Assembly: GCA_015501075.1 (NCBI GenBank)
Contig: JADNYJ010000141.1
Span: 41,574 to 105,573 of the forward strand
DNA from: Gymnopilus junonius
Lineage: Eukaryota; Basidiomycota; Agaricomycetes; Agaricales; Galerinaceae
DNA length: 64,000 bases
Reading direction: 5' to 3'
This document shows, one piece after another, positions 12,529 through 23,252 of this stretch. The number at the start of each line of letters is the position of its first letter. Within the stretch, counting starts at the first letter, position 1. The notes beneath the pieces are model-generated. The model did not search any database. It saw only the letters and a list, made by a program, of their open reading frames with translations, and was not told the DNA's origin. The position numbers and the translations under genes are program-made.

Positions 12529-12585
12529 CGCCACTCACGCTAGATTACCTCAGTGGCGCAAAGCACCAAAAGCTGACTATATAAA
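12529..12585 (+). promoter_or_regulatory. SSP-A promoter: palindromic element and TATA box
   Basis: CGCCACT (12529-12535) and its inverse AGTGGCG (12552-12558) are separated by 16 bp, and TATATAAA follows at 12578-12585, 59 bp before the ATG. The same arrangement with the same spacer length is present upstream of SSP-D. The conserved inverted repeat suggests a dimeric transcription factor site; that is inference. Confidence 0.55.
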
Positions 12586-12643
12586 GGATTCAAATTTCAC
12601 TGACCTTTGCCACAGACTACCCGTCTTCGAATAAGAGCAAACC

Positions 12644-12921
12644 ATGCATTACCTTTCCATCTTCGTTCCGTTCCTCGCCGTCCTGGCGTGCGCAGGTTCT
12701 CCGGCGTCCCCTAGGCCTGTGGCAGGCAATAGCTCGTGTATCGCCAGTAAGTGTACCATCGCCAGAGTGATGTTGTGATGTTTGATGTTTTACTACGTAC
12801 AGATTGCTCAACGGAACTCACCGACTGTCTGAACGAGACTATCCTTCTTGAAAATTACGGAGGAATTGCCTCGTGTGTGGTGGACTATGTCACGGATTGC
12901 CTTCCTGGATGCAAGGCTTGA
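12644..12921 (+). CDS. Small secreted cysteine-rich protein SSP-A (73 aa)
   Basis: Two exons, 12644-12746 and 12803-12921, are joined by a phase-1 GT-AG intron. A hydrophobic signal peptide (MHYLSIFVPFLAVLACAGS) is followed by a short mature chain with six cysteines after the signal peptide, spaced C-x3-C-x6-C-x15-C-x7-C-x3-C. There is no membrane anchor or GPI signal, and the chain ends right after the last cysteine. No known domain is recognised. It is nearly the same protein as SSP-D (28394-28657) and shares intron position and core spacing with SSP-B and SSP-C. The product is probably exported and disulfide-bonded. Whether it acts as an effector, antimicrobial or surface protein cannot be told from sequence. 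The ATG was chosen because it starts a textbook signal peptide 59 bp after a TATA box. Confidence 0.75.
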
Positions 12922-14272
12922 AAGGACACACAACTCTGTCTCGAATTCGGTGAGTATACTGTATTTCCCCCAACTGGAAATCGATTCGAGTTCAACGCGT
13001 TAGAACAGAAATACGAGCTTTATTTAAAAACCTTTGAGAAACTATCGAACGACAAGTTTATCCGCATGATCAGTTATACAGCTGTATCTACCTACACCCA
13101 GATTACCTCGCGTACGCTTTTTGCATTCTGCCCTGCATCCCTTTCCTTTTGAACTTTGGGGGGTGTGTGACTTTCAACGGTGCCGATCCCAGATTGAAGC
13201 GATGCCATCTTTCTCATAATAATAAAAGACAATTCCCTCCACTGCATGTGCGATCGTGCGTTGGACACGACCACCCATCGTGGGTTCGAAAGCCCATTGA
13301 GAAGTCAGTATATAAGTAGATGACGTATCTCTCCCTTTACGTGTTAAATTCCTTGGACACCTATTTCACCGCACCATTCCCCCCCCCCCGACTTGTAACG
13401 TCAAACCGATTCAAACAAACTTTCAGAACGAATTTCGAAAAACGAAAGTATAGCCCCTCATCCAACGATTTCTAGTAGCTTCCTGAACGAATACCCATCG
13501 TGCGACCATGGCAGGCAAGCGATCCGAATCCGAGAGTTGTTACCAATTCCAAAGGACCTAAAGCAAATATTTTATTGAAGAAAACAAAAGGAAAGAACGC
13601 GTTTTTAAATTTTGGATGCGTTGGCAGAGATGACGGGGGAGCGATGCCGAATTTGTACTTTGAAGGAGAAAGGATAAGATAAAAGTTCAACCCTATCAAG
13701 CTCAAAGCTCAAGGGTTCAAATATTCATTATTCAATCCAATCGTTCAGCCGAGCACGCACACGCGCTATTCACATTGCGAGGGGCCCTGACCCATAGCGC
13801 AAACTTGAAAAATCCCCCCCGCAAGATGTATTATTGCTTGAAGAATGCGGAATTGAAGGTAGACGAAATGGAGGTAAGTATCTGCATGTAGTTGGAGTCG
13901 GAGTTGGAGTGGAAGATCTATGTTCAAGAAGGTGTCATTACGGAGGTGAAACGATAGAGCATGTACGCATGTACGCATGTACTCTGAAAGGTTACACAGA
14001 GGTACGCAGTGAGCGCACGACCAAATATCCGACCTGGGACCTACAACCTGGGACCTACAACCCGCGACCCTGCCATATCGTCGTCTGAATCAGAAATACC
14101 TTGACAACAGCTCGAGAGAGAGGCGGTACCAAAAGAGTATACCATATCCCAAATCACGGTTGACGGTTATGAACAATTAAAACGAGAGAAGGATGGAATT
14201 TTCAGGGAAGGAAGGGGTACCTCCATCCTCCGTCCTCGTCCTCCATCCTCCATCCTCGACCCCGTCTCCGTC
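12922..14272. other. No supported gene; short direct repeats
   Basis: The 3' flank of SSP-A is followed by short frames only. A C9 run lies at about 13380, and a 16-bp unit (GACCTGGGACCTACAA) is repeated at 14031-14062. 14222-14272 is the CT-rich end next to the RRP46 stop codon. Confidence 0.4.
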
Positions 14273-15393
14273 TTAAATCTCCATCTTATCCTCCTCCTCC
14301 TCCTCCTCCATCACCTCCCCCTCGCTCCCCACCTCATCATCATCTTTCTTCGGCTTGTGTTTCAGCTTCATCTTTTGTTTCACCACCAGAACGTCCCTCA
14401 CACCCGCCCCCGTCCGCACCCCAACTCTCTCCTCGAAACTCCGCCGCATAGCTGCGTACACACTCTCCGCGCCTTTCCTAGCCATTTCTCGGGCTAGCAA
14501 GAGTTCAGAGGAGGACGCGTCGGAGGGGGAGGGGGAGGGGGAGGGGCGCCCTCCTTTTGTCGATGTTGATTTCCAGAATGACCAAACACAGTCAGAGGTG
14601 TACCTTGGTCTTGACCCTAGAGTGCTTTCGCGTTTCTGTGCACTATCACCCGCCGTCCCAGGCCATTCCGTAGTGCCATCCTTAGCGGTAGAGGTAGTGG
14701 TAGTGGTGATCATAAAAGCAAACGCCCCAATAGCCTTCAACCCTCCTTCCCTCTCCCCTGAAGCCTCGTCATCGCTGGGATCTAGGATGAGAGTGCCGTC
14801 GTCCCGCAGGCCGACGGAGACGGCACATACGACGCCGCGCATGGGGATGGAGCTGGCGATGAGGAGGGAGAGGGAGGAGGCGTTTATCATGGACGTTGTT
14901 AACCCGGGTGATACGGCCGACGACGATGAGGACGAGGGTACGGAGGAAGAAGCAGAGGACGAAGAACTCGAGCCAAGACCCTGTACGACGAGCTGCACTA
15001 GGGTCCTCGGGTTCCGGGTGAGTATGAGACTGGGCTCCAAGCACGCGCGGAGGATGGCAGCGAGGGCTTTGGCCTCTGTTGCTGGGATACCGGATAAAGG
15101 GCGGACGAGGACCTCGAAGGTGGCTTTGGAGGGGAGCTCGGCTGCGAGGCGGACTTCGATGGGGCCGGAGAGGGAGGCGAGGGATGTTGGGGATTGTCCT
15201 GGGAGGTGTTAGGGGAGCGTTAGTTAGGAGGAGGAGGGGATTAGGAAGAGGAGAGGGACTGACCAAAGCTGAATCGCGCTGACCCGTCTACGCGGGCTAG
15301 GCCGTCGTAGGATATGTGGATGGGTCGGAGGTCGGTAGGGCGTCGGTTGTCGGGTCTTGCAGGAGGCGTGCCATTGGAGCTGCCGCTGCTCAT
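14273..15393 (-). CDS. RRP46: Exosome complex component RRP46-like (RNase PH fold), 351 aa
   Basis: Subunit of the six-membered RNase PH-like ring of the RNA exosome, used in nuclear and cytoplasmic RNA processing and decay. Exon 1 is 15393-15264 and exon 2 is 15198-14273, with a 65-nt GT-AG intron and 1056 nt in total. The N-terminal exon ends in the family signature RVDGSARFSFG, continued after the intron by LSGPIEVR. The RNase PH core then gives a segment like PLSGIPATEAKALAAILRAC and GVVCAVSVGLRDDGTLILDPSDDEA. The protein is longer than usual for RRP46 (about 230-250 aa) because of a Ser/Ala-rich insert after VVQGLGSS, a second Thr/Ser/Pro-rich insert and an acidic tail (EVMEEEEEEDK). Catalytic phosphorolysis residues are not expected in eukaryotic ring subunits. 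RRP46 versus another ring subunit was judged from the RxDGSARF and SGPIEVR pattern. Confidence 0.82.
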
Positions 15394-15598
15394 CGTATGT
15401 CGTGTGTGGTGGTGTTGGATAAGATAATTTTTATTATTTCTCACGGCTCCTATGTATGGGCACACCCAACTAAATGCTAAATATCAAATCCTCGACGCGC
15501 AATTTGCAGAACGACGAAAAATGTTGAAAAATTGAAATCATAAAGAAAGAAAAAATTCTGTATCTCGTCCTTGCCAAGGCGAGGAATAAAATGGGACT

Positions 15599-15694
15599 TG
15601 GACTCTATGGGAATTGAACCCATTACCTCTTGCAATCAATTCTGAACATCCTACACATGCGAAGCGAGCGCTCTACCATATGAGCTAAGAGCCC
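15599..15694 (-). tRNA. tRNA-Ala (anticodon CGC) with a 23-nt intron
   Basis: Reading the minus strand, the acceptor arms GGGCTCT and AGAGTCC pair with the G3:U70 wobble that is the alanine identity determinant, followed by discriminator A73. The D arm (GCTC...GAGC), anticodon loop TTCGCAT with anticodon CGC, and T arm ATGGG-TTCAATT-CCCAT are intact. The intron begins one base 3' of the anticodon, the canonical place; without it the tRNA is 73 nt. The anticodon stem has one C-A mismatch. A T4 run just 3' (plus strand 15588-15591) is a Pol III terminator. It lies between the divergent RRP46 and carbonic anhydrase genes. Confidence 0.9.
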
Positions 15695-15948
15695 CTGCGC
15701 TCCGGCACATCCAGAAGAGCACTGCGAGGTGAGAGGCGAGTTTTTTGATCACGATGAGCACGCAGGAGCTATTTATTATCGAGGCACAGCCACGAGATCA
15801 AAGATAATTTTATTCCTCATTAGCTGATTGGCTCAAGAAGAAAAAAGTGGGTTGTCCGCATCAGCACAAGGTCCGAACGCGCTTCCTTCTCCTCCTCCAC
15901 CCAGTCGCGTTCTACTCCCAATCGCTCCTTGAGCTTGCTACAGCACCG

Positions 15949-18745
15949 ATGCCATTCAGCCGCCTCATCAACACCGCGTTCGCCACCAGCACCACCATCG
16001 TCCGTGGTCCCTCCCCCTCTGGGTCTGGGTCGGGCGGGAGAAAAGGCTTTTGCTCGCATGGCACACGTACCTTGCGAGGTGGAGCATCCTCCTCAGCACC
16101 TCCTCCACAAGCGCATTCGGCCTTCTCACATCTCTCGAGCTCGACCTCACCCGCGCGGTTCTTCAGCACACTCGTCACGGCTGTGAAAACGGCGCTGCCG
16201 GCGGTGGTATCGCTGTCCCTCCCTCTTCCTCATCTCCCTCATCTCGCTTCGCCTCACGCTCTCGGATCCAATTTCAGCTCGAGGGCGATGTGTACCCACA
16301 CCCCGCCCAAGCGCATACGGCCTCGCAAAAGACGTCTTCGGCAGACCTGGAACGCCTATTCCACGGCAACTTGGAGTATATAACGCGTATGGAGACGGAC
16401 TATCCGGGTGTATTGGTTAAATCGGCGAATGAGCCTCAGAGTGCGTTTTTTTGGGTTCTCCTTTTCGCTTCTTTTGCTTTTGCTCTTGCTTTTACTCTTT
16501 TACTTTTACTTTTACTCTTACTTTTACTTTTACTTTTACTTTACTTGAAATCTCTGACCCTCATTGTGATTTGTAGGACCTTCGATGATGATCCTAGACT
16601 GTGCAGACAGCAGGTGAGATGAGATGGTGTTAACGCGTCTACCCTCTCCCCATTCCCCTCTCATATCTCATACCTCACCTCTCTTTCGATCAGAGTAGAC
16701 GAACAAGCGATGTTCTCCGCACCGCTAGGAACGGCGTTCACGACGAGTAATATCGCGAATCGGTTCAATGAGGAGGATGTCAATACGTAAGTCCAGCGTG
16801 GGCTCTTTTTCTAATTCATCTTCTTTTCTTCCTCTTCCTTGCCCGTCTTCTTCCTCCTCTTGCTTACAGCTCTTCTCTTTCCCGTGTTCCTCCTTTTTCT
16901 CTTTCCCTTCTTCTACCTCCTCTTCTTCCCCATGCCCGTTCGCATATACCCACCTTCCCTTGCACATCTTTCCCTCTTCCCTCTTCACTTCCCCTCCTCT
17001 CTCTTCACTTCCCCTCTTCCCCCTTCCTTCTTCACATCCCTCTTCCTTCCTTCCCCCTTCCCCCTTCCCCCTTCCTCTTCCCTTCCTCCCTTACTTACTC
17101 TCCCTATCCAAACAGCAATGCCGTACTCGCATTCGCCATCTCATCCCTCAAAGTCCGCCACATCGTCGTGTTGGGACATTACGGATGCGGCGGGATCGCG
17201 AATTCGATGATGATGCCCAACCCGGGATCTGTCAGTGTCCAGGATCCGAATATGCCTAACCAGGGATCTGTACAGGATTCGATGATGCCTAACCAGGGAT
17301 CTGTACAGGATTCGATCTTGCCAACGCCAACGGCAGAAGCGGCGGTACAGAGGTGGATTCAACCCGTGAGGGAGTTGTATGAGATGTCATTGAGGTATGT
17401 GTGGTTGAAATTTCTACAAAAAAATTTTTTTTCCGTTTTTGTTTTCGTTGTTGGTGGTTGGTCTTATCGGCAGCGGCGGCGGCGGCGGTCTCTTCTCCTT
17501 GCTCCCTACTTCCTCCTTTTACCTTCATACCTTACAATGACTCCTGACACTAATTCACTACCGCGTTTTGTACTTCATTCCAGACCAGAAATCATAGCCC
17601 ACCGAGAAAAAGCCAAGATGGAGCCGTTGATTGAGTTGCCGGGTATTCGTGAACGTGAGTTTGCTTTTTGCTTTTTGCTTTTTGCTTTTGGATCTTTTGC
17701 TTTTTTTTTGCATTTTTCTTTGGTTTGGCTTTAACGCCTGTGTTTACTTCCGTTCTTTCATATTCAAATACCCTTTCCTTCTTCCTTCTTTTTTCTTCTT
17801 CTTCTTCTTCTCGTCCCTCTGCGGTCGTATCGTTTATCATCATCATCTAACTTTGATCGCCCGATTTCATCTTATAATCCAACTTAATTTAATTTAATTT
17901 GTTGCCGTTCTTTCATCCTCTCATCCTTCATCCGACTTCTTCCTTCCCTTCTGCTCTTCCTCTCATTTCGTTTCCGATTTTTTTTATCTCCCTTCTTTCT
18001 TCCGCCTTTGCTCACTCTGCTTGCTTCCCTCCTGCACTAATTTATTTTCTTTTCTTTGACTAGGTCGTTTTTGTTTTTTTTTTCTCCGTTGTCTTTCGCC
18101 TTTGTTTTTTTGCCTTGTCGTGACCTTGGCCTTTGGTATCATTTCCGTTTATCTCGATTTTGGTTTTTGTTCTGATTCTGATTCTTATTCTTATTCTAAT
18201 TCCAATTCTGATTCCAATCTTCATTCCTATTTTCATTCCTATTCCCATTCCCATTCTGATTCTGATTTCCCCCTTTTACCCTCCTCAAAAGCCGCATTCC
18301 GCGCTCTGATCGAGGAGAACTTGAAGCTCAACGTGAAAAAAGTCGCGAATTCCAGGGTGATCCAGGAGGTACGTTGGGTTCATTCTTTCATTGTCGCGGT
18401 CGTGTCTTCTCTTTTCCTCCTCTTCTCTCTCCTCTCCTCTCTCCTCTCCTCTCCTCTCCTCTCTTCTCTTCTCTTCTGCACGAGTACAAATCCTGACGAC
18501 CCTCTTTCATTATTCCATCAAAAAAGAAATTCGCATCTTTATCACCCACGCGTGAAACCGCATCGGCATCAGCTCAAAGTTCAGAGCAGGAACCAGAGCA
18601 GGAACCAGAGCAAGACGTGTTCATCCACGGATGGATATATGATATGGAGTCCGGACGGGTGTTTGATCTGGGCGTGTCGGTGGGTCCCCCTGGGAGGGAG
18701 GTGCCAAGGAGTCCGTTCCCGCTTGTTGGGTCGTCTCAGGTCTGA
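15949..18745 (+). CDS. Beta-class carbonic anhydrase, 8 exons, 398 aa, probable organelle targeting
   Basis: Zinc enzyme interconverting CO2 and bicarbonate. Exons are 15949-16206, 16278-16440, 16577-16613, 16694-16786, 17116-17394, 17584-17654, 18292-18368 and 18527-18745 (1197 nt, in frame). The zinc site is visible: CADSR (Cys149, Asp151, Arg153) and HYGCGG (His205, Cys208). The C-terminal block HGWIYDMESGRVFDLGV is typical. The N-terminus (MPFSRLINTAFATST) is basic, Ser/Thr-rich and without acids, as in mitochondrial presequences. The first intron and start are the least certain part. Odd features: an 11-residue in-frame tandem repeat directly after the HxxC motif, a 637-nt intron 6 full of pyrimidine microsatellite, a TTTTAC repeat in intron 2, and LDCADSR where GCxDSR is usual. 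Confidence 0.92.
16478..16548 (+). repeat. (TTTTAC)n hexanucleotide repeat in a carbonic anhydrase intron
   Basis: Near-perfect tandem CTTTTA/TTTTAC units in intron 2 (16441-16576), between the exons encoding the SANEPQ segment and the CADSR zinc motif. It also supplies the polypyrimidine character of the intron. Confidence 0.8.
17209..17318 (+). repeat. In-frame 33-bp minisatellite inside the carbonic anhydrase exon 5
   Basis: Unit encodes MPNQGSVQDSM. One diverged copy (MPNPGSVSVQDPN) is followed by two nearly identical copies (MPNQGSVQDS). Unit length is a multiple of three, so copy-number change keeps the frame. It falls immediately C-terminal to His205-x2-Cys208. Confidence 0.85.
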
Positions 18746-19652
18746 GCAGGGGCGAGGCGAAGGACAGGGGGGAGGGGAGGGCGCAAAAGGGCCGCAGATC
18801 AGAAGGGGGCCGCAGCTTAAAGAGTCGAAAGTAAATGTGGTTAACCTGCAATCAATCTTACCAGTGCGTCGTCTTTTTCCTACGTAGTTTGGTTGAGTTT
18901 TTTTTTTTGATGACGCTATCCTTCTTTCATTTTAGGATATTTGTACTACGTATATCATTTCATTTATCGTTTATCATCTGTCGTTTATAGTTCACTCGAG
19001 TTTTGTACTGGGCAGATACAGCCTCTGAGTGGAATTCATCAGCCATTTCGCTGTTTTTACATCAAGGTTGTCAGTGTTGGGTCGCGCCATGAAAATGGAA
19101 TAGGTAAGAAAGGGAAAGATAAATCGCCGAAACATTAGAAACGCAAGATCTCATCCGTATTTGATTCCGAGCAGGGAATTGGTCCATATGTGATAGTCCC
19201 TTCTAACCACTTCCTACTCTAATTATTTGACGTACCCAAACAGAAAGAGGCGGAAAGACGTCGATAAGCCACATGAAAAATCAAATTCATCACACGTTTT
19301 TCTAACCAGGCCGAGGGCGCAGTGTGGAGTATTGACTGAAAGGTATATTTTAGAATCGCAACATCTAGTAAACGGTTGATTATCCCAAGATTATCCGCTT
19401 CAGTACTTCAGTAAAATCACGCCAAATGATGATAAAACTCGCCTTTTGTAGGGTTTCGATTTGTCGAGAACACTGAGAACTATGGGAATCAGATGAGAAA
19501 GAATGGTACAAGGAGATTGACACGTACCTGGACAAGGTATGATAATCGCTCAGGCGATGTAAGAGCGAGGGCGATCTGTTTCGTTACGGAAATCCCTGGG
19601 AACAGTTGTAACGCGATGAGCACGTGGTGAGCAACGTTACTATTCTTTTCAT
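18746..19652. other. No supported gene
   Basis: 3' flank of carbonic anhydrase, then short frames without features up to the crinkler-like relic. 18720-18840 is G-rich on the plus strand. Confidence 0.4.
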
Positions 19653-21378
19653 TTGTCACAGCCGACGCCAACGAACCGCGATGCTGTTCAAATTCGTTTG
19701 TTACTTGCAGAAAACCCTCTTTTTATTATCGTTGACCTTCAGTCAGATAGTTGGGTTCAGGAACTATCGAAGGCGATTGCAGTGGAGCTTCACTCACGTG
19801 GTCGGACTGACGTCAAAATCGATGACCTCCGCCTCTTCAAGGTAAACTTGTTATTTCTCTCAAGAAAGGTGCGCATTGTGCCGGTGTCTTATAGGTGTTC
19901 ACCTTCCTCATTTCCGCCTCAGCTCTCAACGAGGCTTTCGATAGTCTCTCATTCCTCCCTTCGCCGTCAGAGGCAATCAAGGATTCCGAAAATCTGGCTC
20001 GGGTGTTTGACGGGAAAGGGCCTCGTATCCACATTGGCCGGCTTGGCGGAGCCCCTGCCGTAAATTTCAGCCCCGTCCTTGCAGCCTTGCAGCAGAATCT
20101 CGACAATCTCGAACAAGTCGAAGTTTCTGAAGATGAAGCTTCTCTTGCTGCCTCCTACATTCGTTACATTGTCGACTTTTATGCTAACGAGAACCTTCGT
20201 GAGGATACAATTAAAGGCCTAGTCGATGGAGCGATCGGAGGGACTGGAGAATGGGCCGTTAATATGGCTGCGCTCCATGGCATCATCCTGAATATATCTG
20301 GTGGCACGACATGTTTGCTATGCTCGCCCTTGAGCTAAAGAACTCACTGGGCCTGTCTGGGGATGCTCTTTCTCAAGCCATTGTTGATTACTGCAAATTA
20401 GTATCACGAGATCAGGTTTGATATCTCATTTCTCCCACTTAGAACCTGGCGCTCACCTTCACTTGCAGTACAAGTCTTTCCGGAAGTACTGTAATTTCCC
20501 TAGTGTCCTCATTGGTATTACAGCAAATCGCTTTGAAATCTCCATCGCCGTTTGTGTGGGACCCGTCTACGTGACCAAGTTGCTCACGCTCGACCTTTCC
20601 ATGGATTTCCATGCCTCTGATAATATTATCTGCCTGGCCCGTGTCTTCAAGGTATTGCGACGTCATCGGCTGGAACTCGAAAAGTATTACCAGAGCGTCA
20701 AGACCTCACCACCTCCTAAACTCTCTTGCCTATTTCCCAACCCAACGCCGATCGATCTTTCCAAACCAACGCCCAAACTTAGCTACCGGAAGTTTCTTCC
20801 GCGAGCTGGTCAGCCAACGTCCCATATTTTGGACCTGGGCAACACCCCACCACCACTGCGATGTACACTGCACCCTCGATGATACTAACGAGGAGGTTAT
20901 TGTCAAGTTTGCGGCGCGTTACAATGAAGCAGCGCATCGGCTCCTTGCCAAAGTTCAACTTGCCCCGAAACTACACTTCTGTGGGCGTGTCGTTGGTGAC
21001 CTATACATGGTTGATATGGAACGCGTTGATGGAATGTCTGTTTGGTAGCTCCAACAGGACAAAACCCCAATTCCTGAAGTCGTCGCAACAAAGGTCGAGG
21101 AGGCAGTGCGTCTCCTTCATGAGCAAGGTATAGTCTTTGGGGACTTACGGAGCAACAACATTCTCTATGTTGCATCTGGAGCTGAGGCTCATGCCGTTCT
21201 CATTGACTTTGATTGGCCCGGGGAGGATGGCAAAAGCAGATATCCGGCCACCCTCAACCGTATCACTGACGGTAAGACCTGGCATGTGGATGTTTCGCCT
21301 TATCATATTATGCGTAAAGCCCATGATTTATGGCAGCTGGAGCAACTGAAGGTGCTTTGTAAATCCAATAACACTTAA
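19653..21378 (+). pseudogene. Broken crinkler-like (CRN) gene with C-terminal kinase domain
   Basis: The N-terminal part (19653-19841, intron 19842-19894) resembles the ubiquitin-like header of fungal crinkler-type proteins: a short beta-rich stretch ending in LRLFKV. A helical linker follows to about 20300, then a second intron at about 20418-20468. The C-terminal part is a protein-kinase fold of the CRN/fungal type: VIVKF (Lys), HEQGIVFGDLRSNN with the catalytic Asp, IDFDWPGEDG in place of DFG, and a final HDLWQLEQL. The gene cannot give one protein: the reading frame shifts once between about 20270 and 20302 and again near 20840-20860, and TAG at 21046-21048 interrupts the kinase part. The natural stop is at 21376-21378. 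Breaks are described only; sequencing error is possible but three lesions favour decay. Confidence 0.7.
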
Positions 21379-22138
21379 CTGACCTTTTTGGTTTTTTCTT
21401 CCAATGTTTACTTTGGCTGTCTTGATCCCCTCGCCATCCTGCTCGGTGTTGTCAATCCGCCATCCGCAGTATTGTCCTAACTACTTACGTCTAATTATGG
21501 ACTAACTAGCTGCAACCTAGATACCACTTCAATATGATTATTCTAATCTGTGTTCACTACGACCCTGATATCCCCATTCTTGACAAACGGTCCTTACTCG
21601 AGACGTTCGGAGTTAAATTAGTGCGCATTTCATTGAGTTCATTCATCGTCGCCTTCTGACAAAAGTCGCCCATGGGCCATTAAGTTACTCACAGAAATGA
21701 TGATTATTTCGATTTACTACACAAAGGCGGTTATATCTGCTCTATTTGAGTAAGCCCATTCAACCTCACATCATTTTCGCCCGGCTGATAGAGAGCAGTA
21801 TCTGACCCCGACGAGAAGAAGATGAAAGGCCAAACTTGGTGCCGAACAGATTGGTTCTAGTTCTCTCATAGGGTACGTCAGTTTATTCCTTTGTCTATTA
21901 TTATGCGAAAGCGGAAGACGCCACATCGCATGCTTGCGGAAATGGAACACCCCTTCCTTGGGTCGATGATCGTCCTCTGGACAAAGGGCTCCTGTGCTCG
22001 CTGCCGAGTATAAGAGCAAACCACTCTGGACCACTCTCTCAATATCAACGCTACACAACGCAAACCAGTACGTACCGTGTATTCCTACTCGATATTCCGC
22101 ACCCACTATTCCTACTAACCCTGTCCAGTATTAGAAAA
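21379..22138. other. No gene seen; promoter region of SSP-B at its end
   Basis: Short frames only. From about 21900 the sequence is similar to the region upstream of SSP-C (GACGCCACA...GCATGC, GGAAATGGAACACC, then CACTCT and CCTAATATCAAC-like blocks), so the SSP-B and SSP-C promoters are duplicates. A TATAAGAG box lies near 22009. Confidence 0.45.
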
Positions 22139-22438
22139 ATGCGCTTCCTACTCCTTCTCCTCCTCGTTCCCGCATGCATTGCACTGAAGACAGTCAGAGC
22201 ACAAGATGATGGTCCTCTGCCGCCGGCACCGCATTGCGCCGCCTGCTATTCAAGTAAATATCTTCAAACTTTTACTATATAGAGGTGGCTCACATATGCT
22301 CGTACTTGCTATTTTGGCTGTTTAGACTGCATATCCGATTTGGGTGCCTGCGTGTGGGCCCTCCCACTTATAAATATCCCTGATGATATTTTGGGATGCA
22401 TCGGGAACCTTACGTCGTGCGCAGGGGCGTGTACTTGA
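22139..22438 (+). CDS. Small secreted cysteine-rich protein SSP-B (75 aa)
   Basis: Exons 22139-22253 and 22326-22438 with a phase-1 intron at the same position as in the other three SSP genes (just before an Asn/Asp-Cys pair). A Leu-rich signal peptide (MRFLLLLLLVPACIALKTVRA) is followed by a mature chain with seven cysteines: C-x2-C-x3-C-x6-C-x15-C-x6-C-x3-C, ending one residue later. The C-x6-C-x15-C core is exactly that of SSP-A. There is one possible N-glycosylation site (GNLTS). A likely 3' UTR intron begins right after the stop (GGGTAAGT). No known domain is recognised. SSP-C, 1.1 kb downstream, is a tandem paralogue with a related promoter. Confidence 0.75.
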
Positions 22439-23252
22439 GTAGGGTAAGTCGACTTCAAGTTGTGACTGCATTTTTAATTTAGTGAGGACTGGTTTATTGA
22501 TGCGCTTTTTATGGGTTTTCAGGTGGATGAAGAAGACTCTAGTTGATACAGGTCTATTTACATGTATTTGAAATGCGTTCGACCTGTTTAAACGTGGCTG
22601 TTTCATTTCAAACGATGAATTATTCTCCTTCGAAAGTACTAATTCTTTGAACCAAACCGATGAGATGATAGGGTATATTAAGTATGAAAAGGAAAATCTT
22701 TCCCCTTTTTTCGCCGGTTATTTTATGAACCTATTTCTTAATGTGCTTGCACTTCCAAAGTGTTAGGTGAGCACCCATTATGAACGAATATTACCTCTAC
22801 TTACTGAAGCGGAATGGTGCACAAAGAAATTTCAACACTACGAGCCTTTCCTATATTTTTCTGGCATTTCGTTAATATTCAATAATATTGGAGGATATTA
22901 AACGTCAGTGGTATTTCTTATGGCAAGTGAAAGTTAGTGGCGTAGCTAAACTTTATTTCAGCCAAGTAGCCTCATTTCTTTTGACATCAGAGTTCTGATG
23001 ATTTGGTGCCGCAGATATAGAATGTCCAATAAGGCTTCCATCGTCACAAATTATACAGAACGGAAGGCGCCACACGCATGCTGTCCGGGATGGAAAACGC
23101 CTCTTGCGGTGATGATCTGCCACTAGTCCTCTGGGATGACAGGACTCCTATCTGCGTACGAGTCACCGTCCTGCATAAGAGCGACTCTCATTGACCACTA
23201 TCCTAATATCAACACCCATATATTCATAGAAGTCGACTTTACTGGAAGGAAA
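22439..23252. other. SSP-B 3' flank and SSP-C promoter region
   Basis: No other gene is visible. The 3' flanks of SSP-B and SSP-C share the block ACCTGTTTAAAC. The SSP-C upstream region (about 23050-23240) matches the SSP-B upstream region in order and spacing. Confidence 0.45.

Larger units (their letters stand above)
12344..12925 (+). repeat. Segmental duplication, copy 1 (inverted copy at 28390-28985)
   Basis: This segment, containing the SSP-A gene and its promoter, matches the reverse complement of about 28390-28985 along its length: the distal block (CTTCACTTAACA...), the block around GGACTTCCAGAAAAT, the palindromic promoter element, the TATA box and both exons. The copies lie 16 kb apart in opposite orientation, so recombination between them could invert the intervening DNA. 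Confidence 0.8.

Noticed and set aside
14355..15212. 285-codon plus-strand frame
   Set aside because: Exactly antisense to the RRP46-like gene; Ser/Arg/Glu pattern is the complement of its codons.
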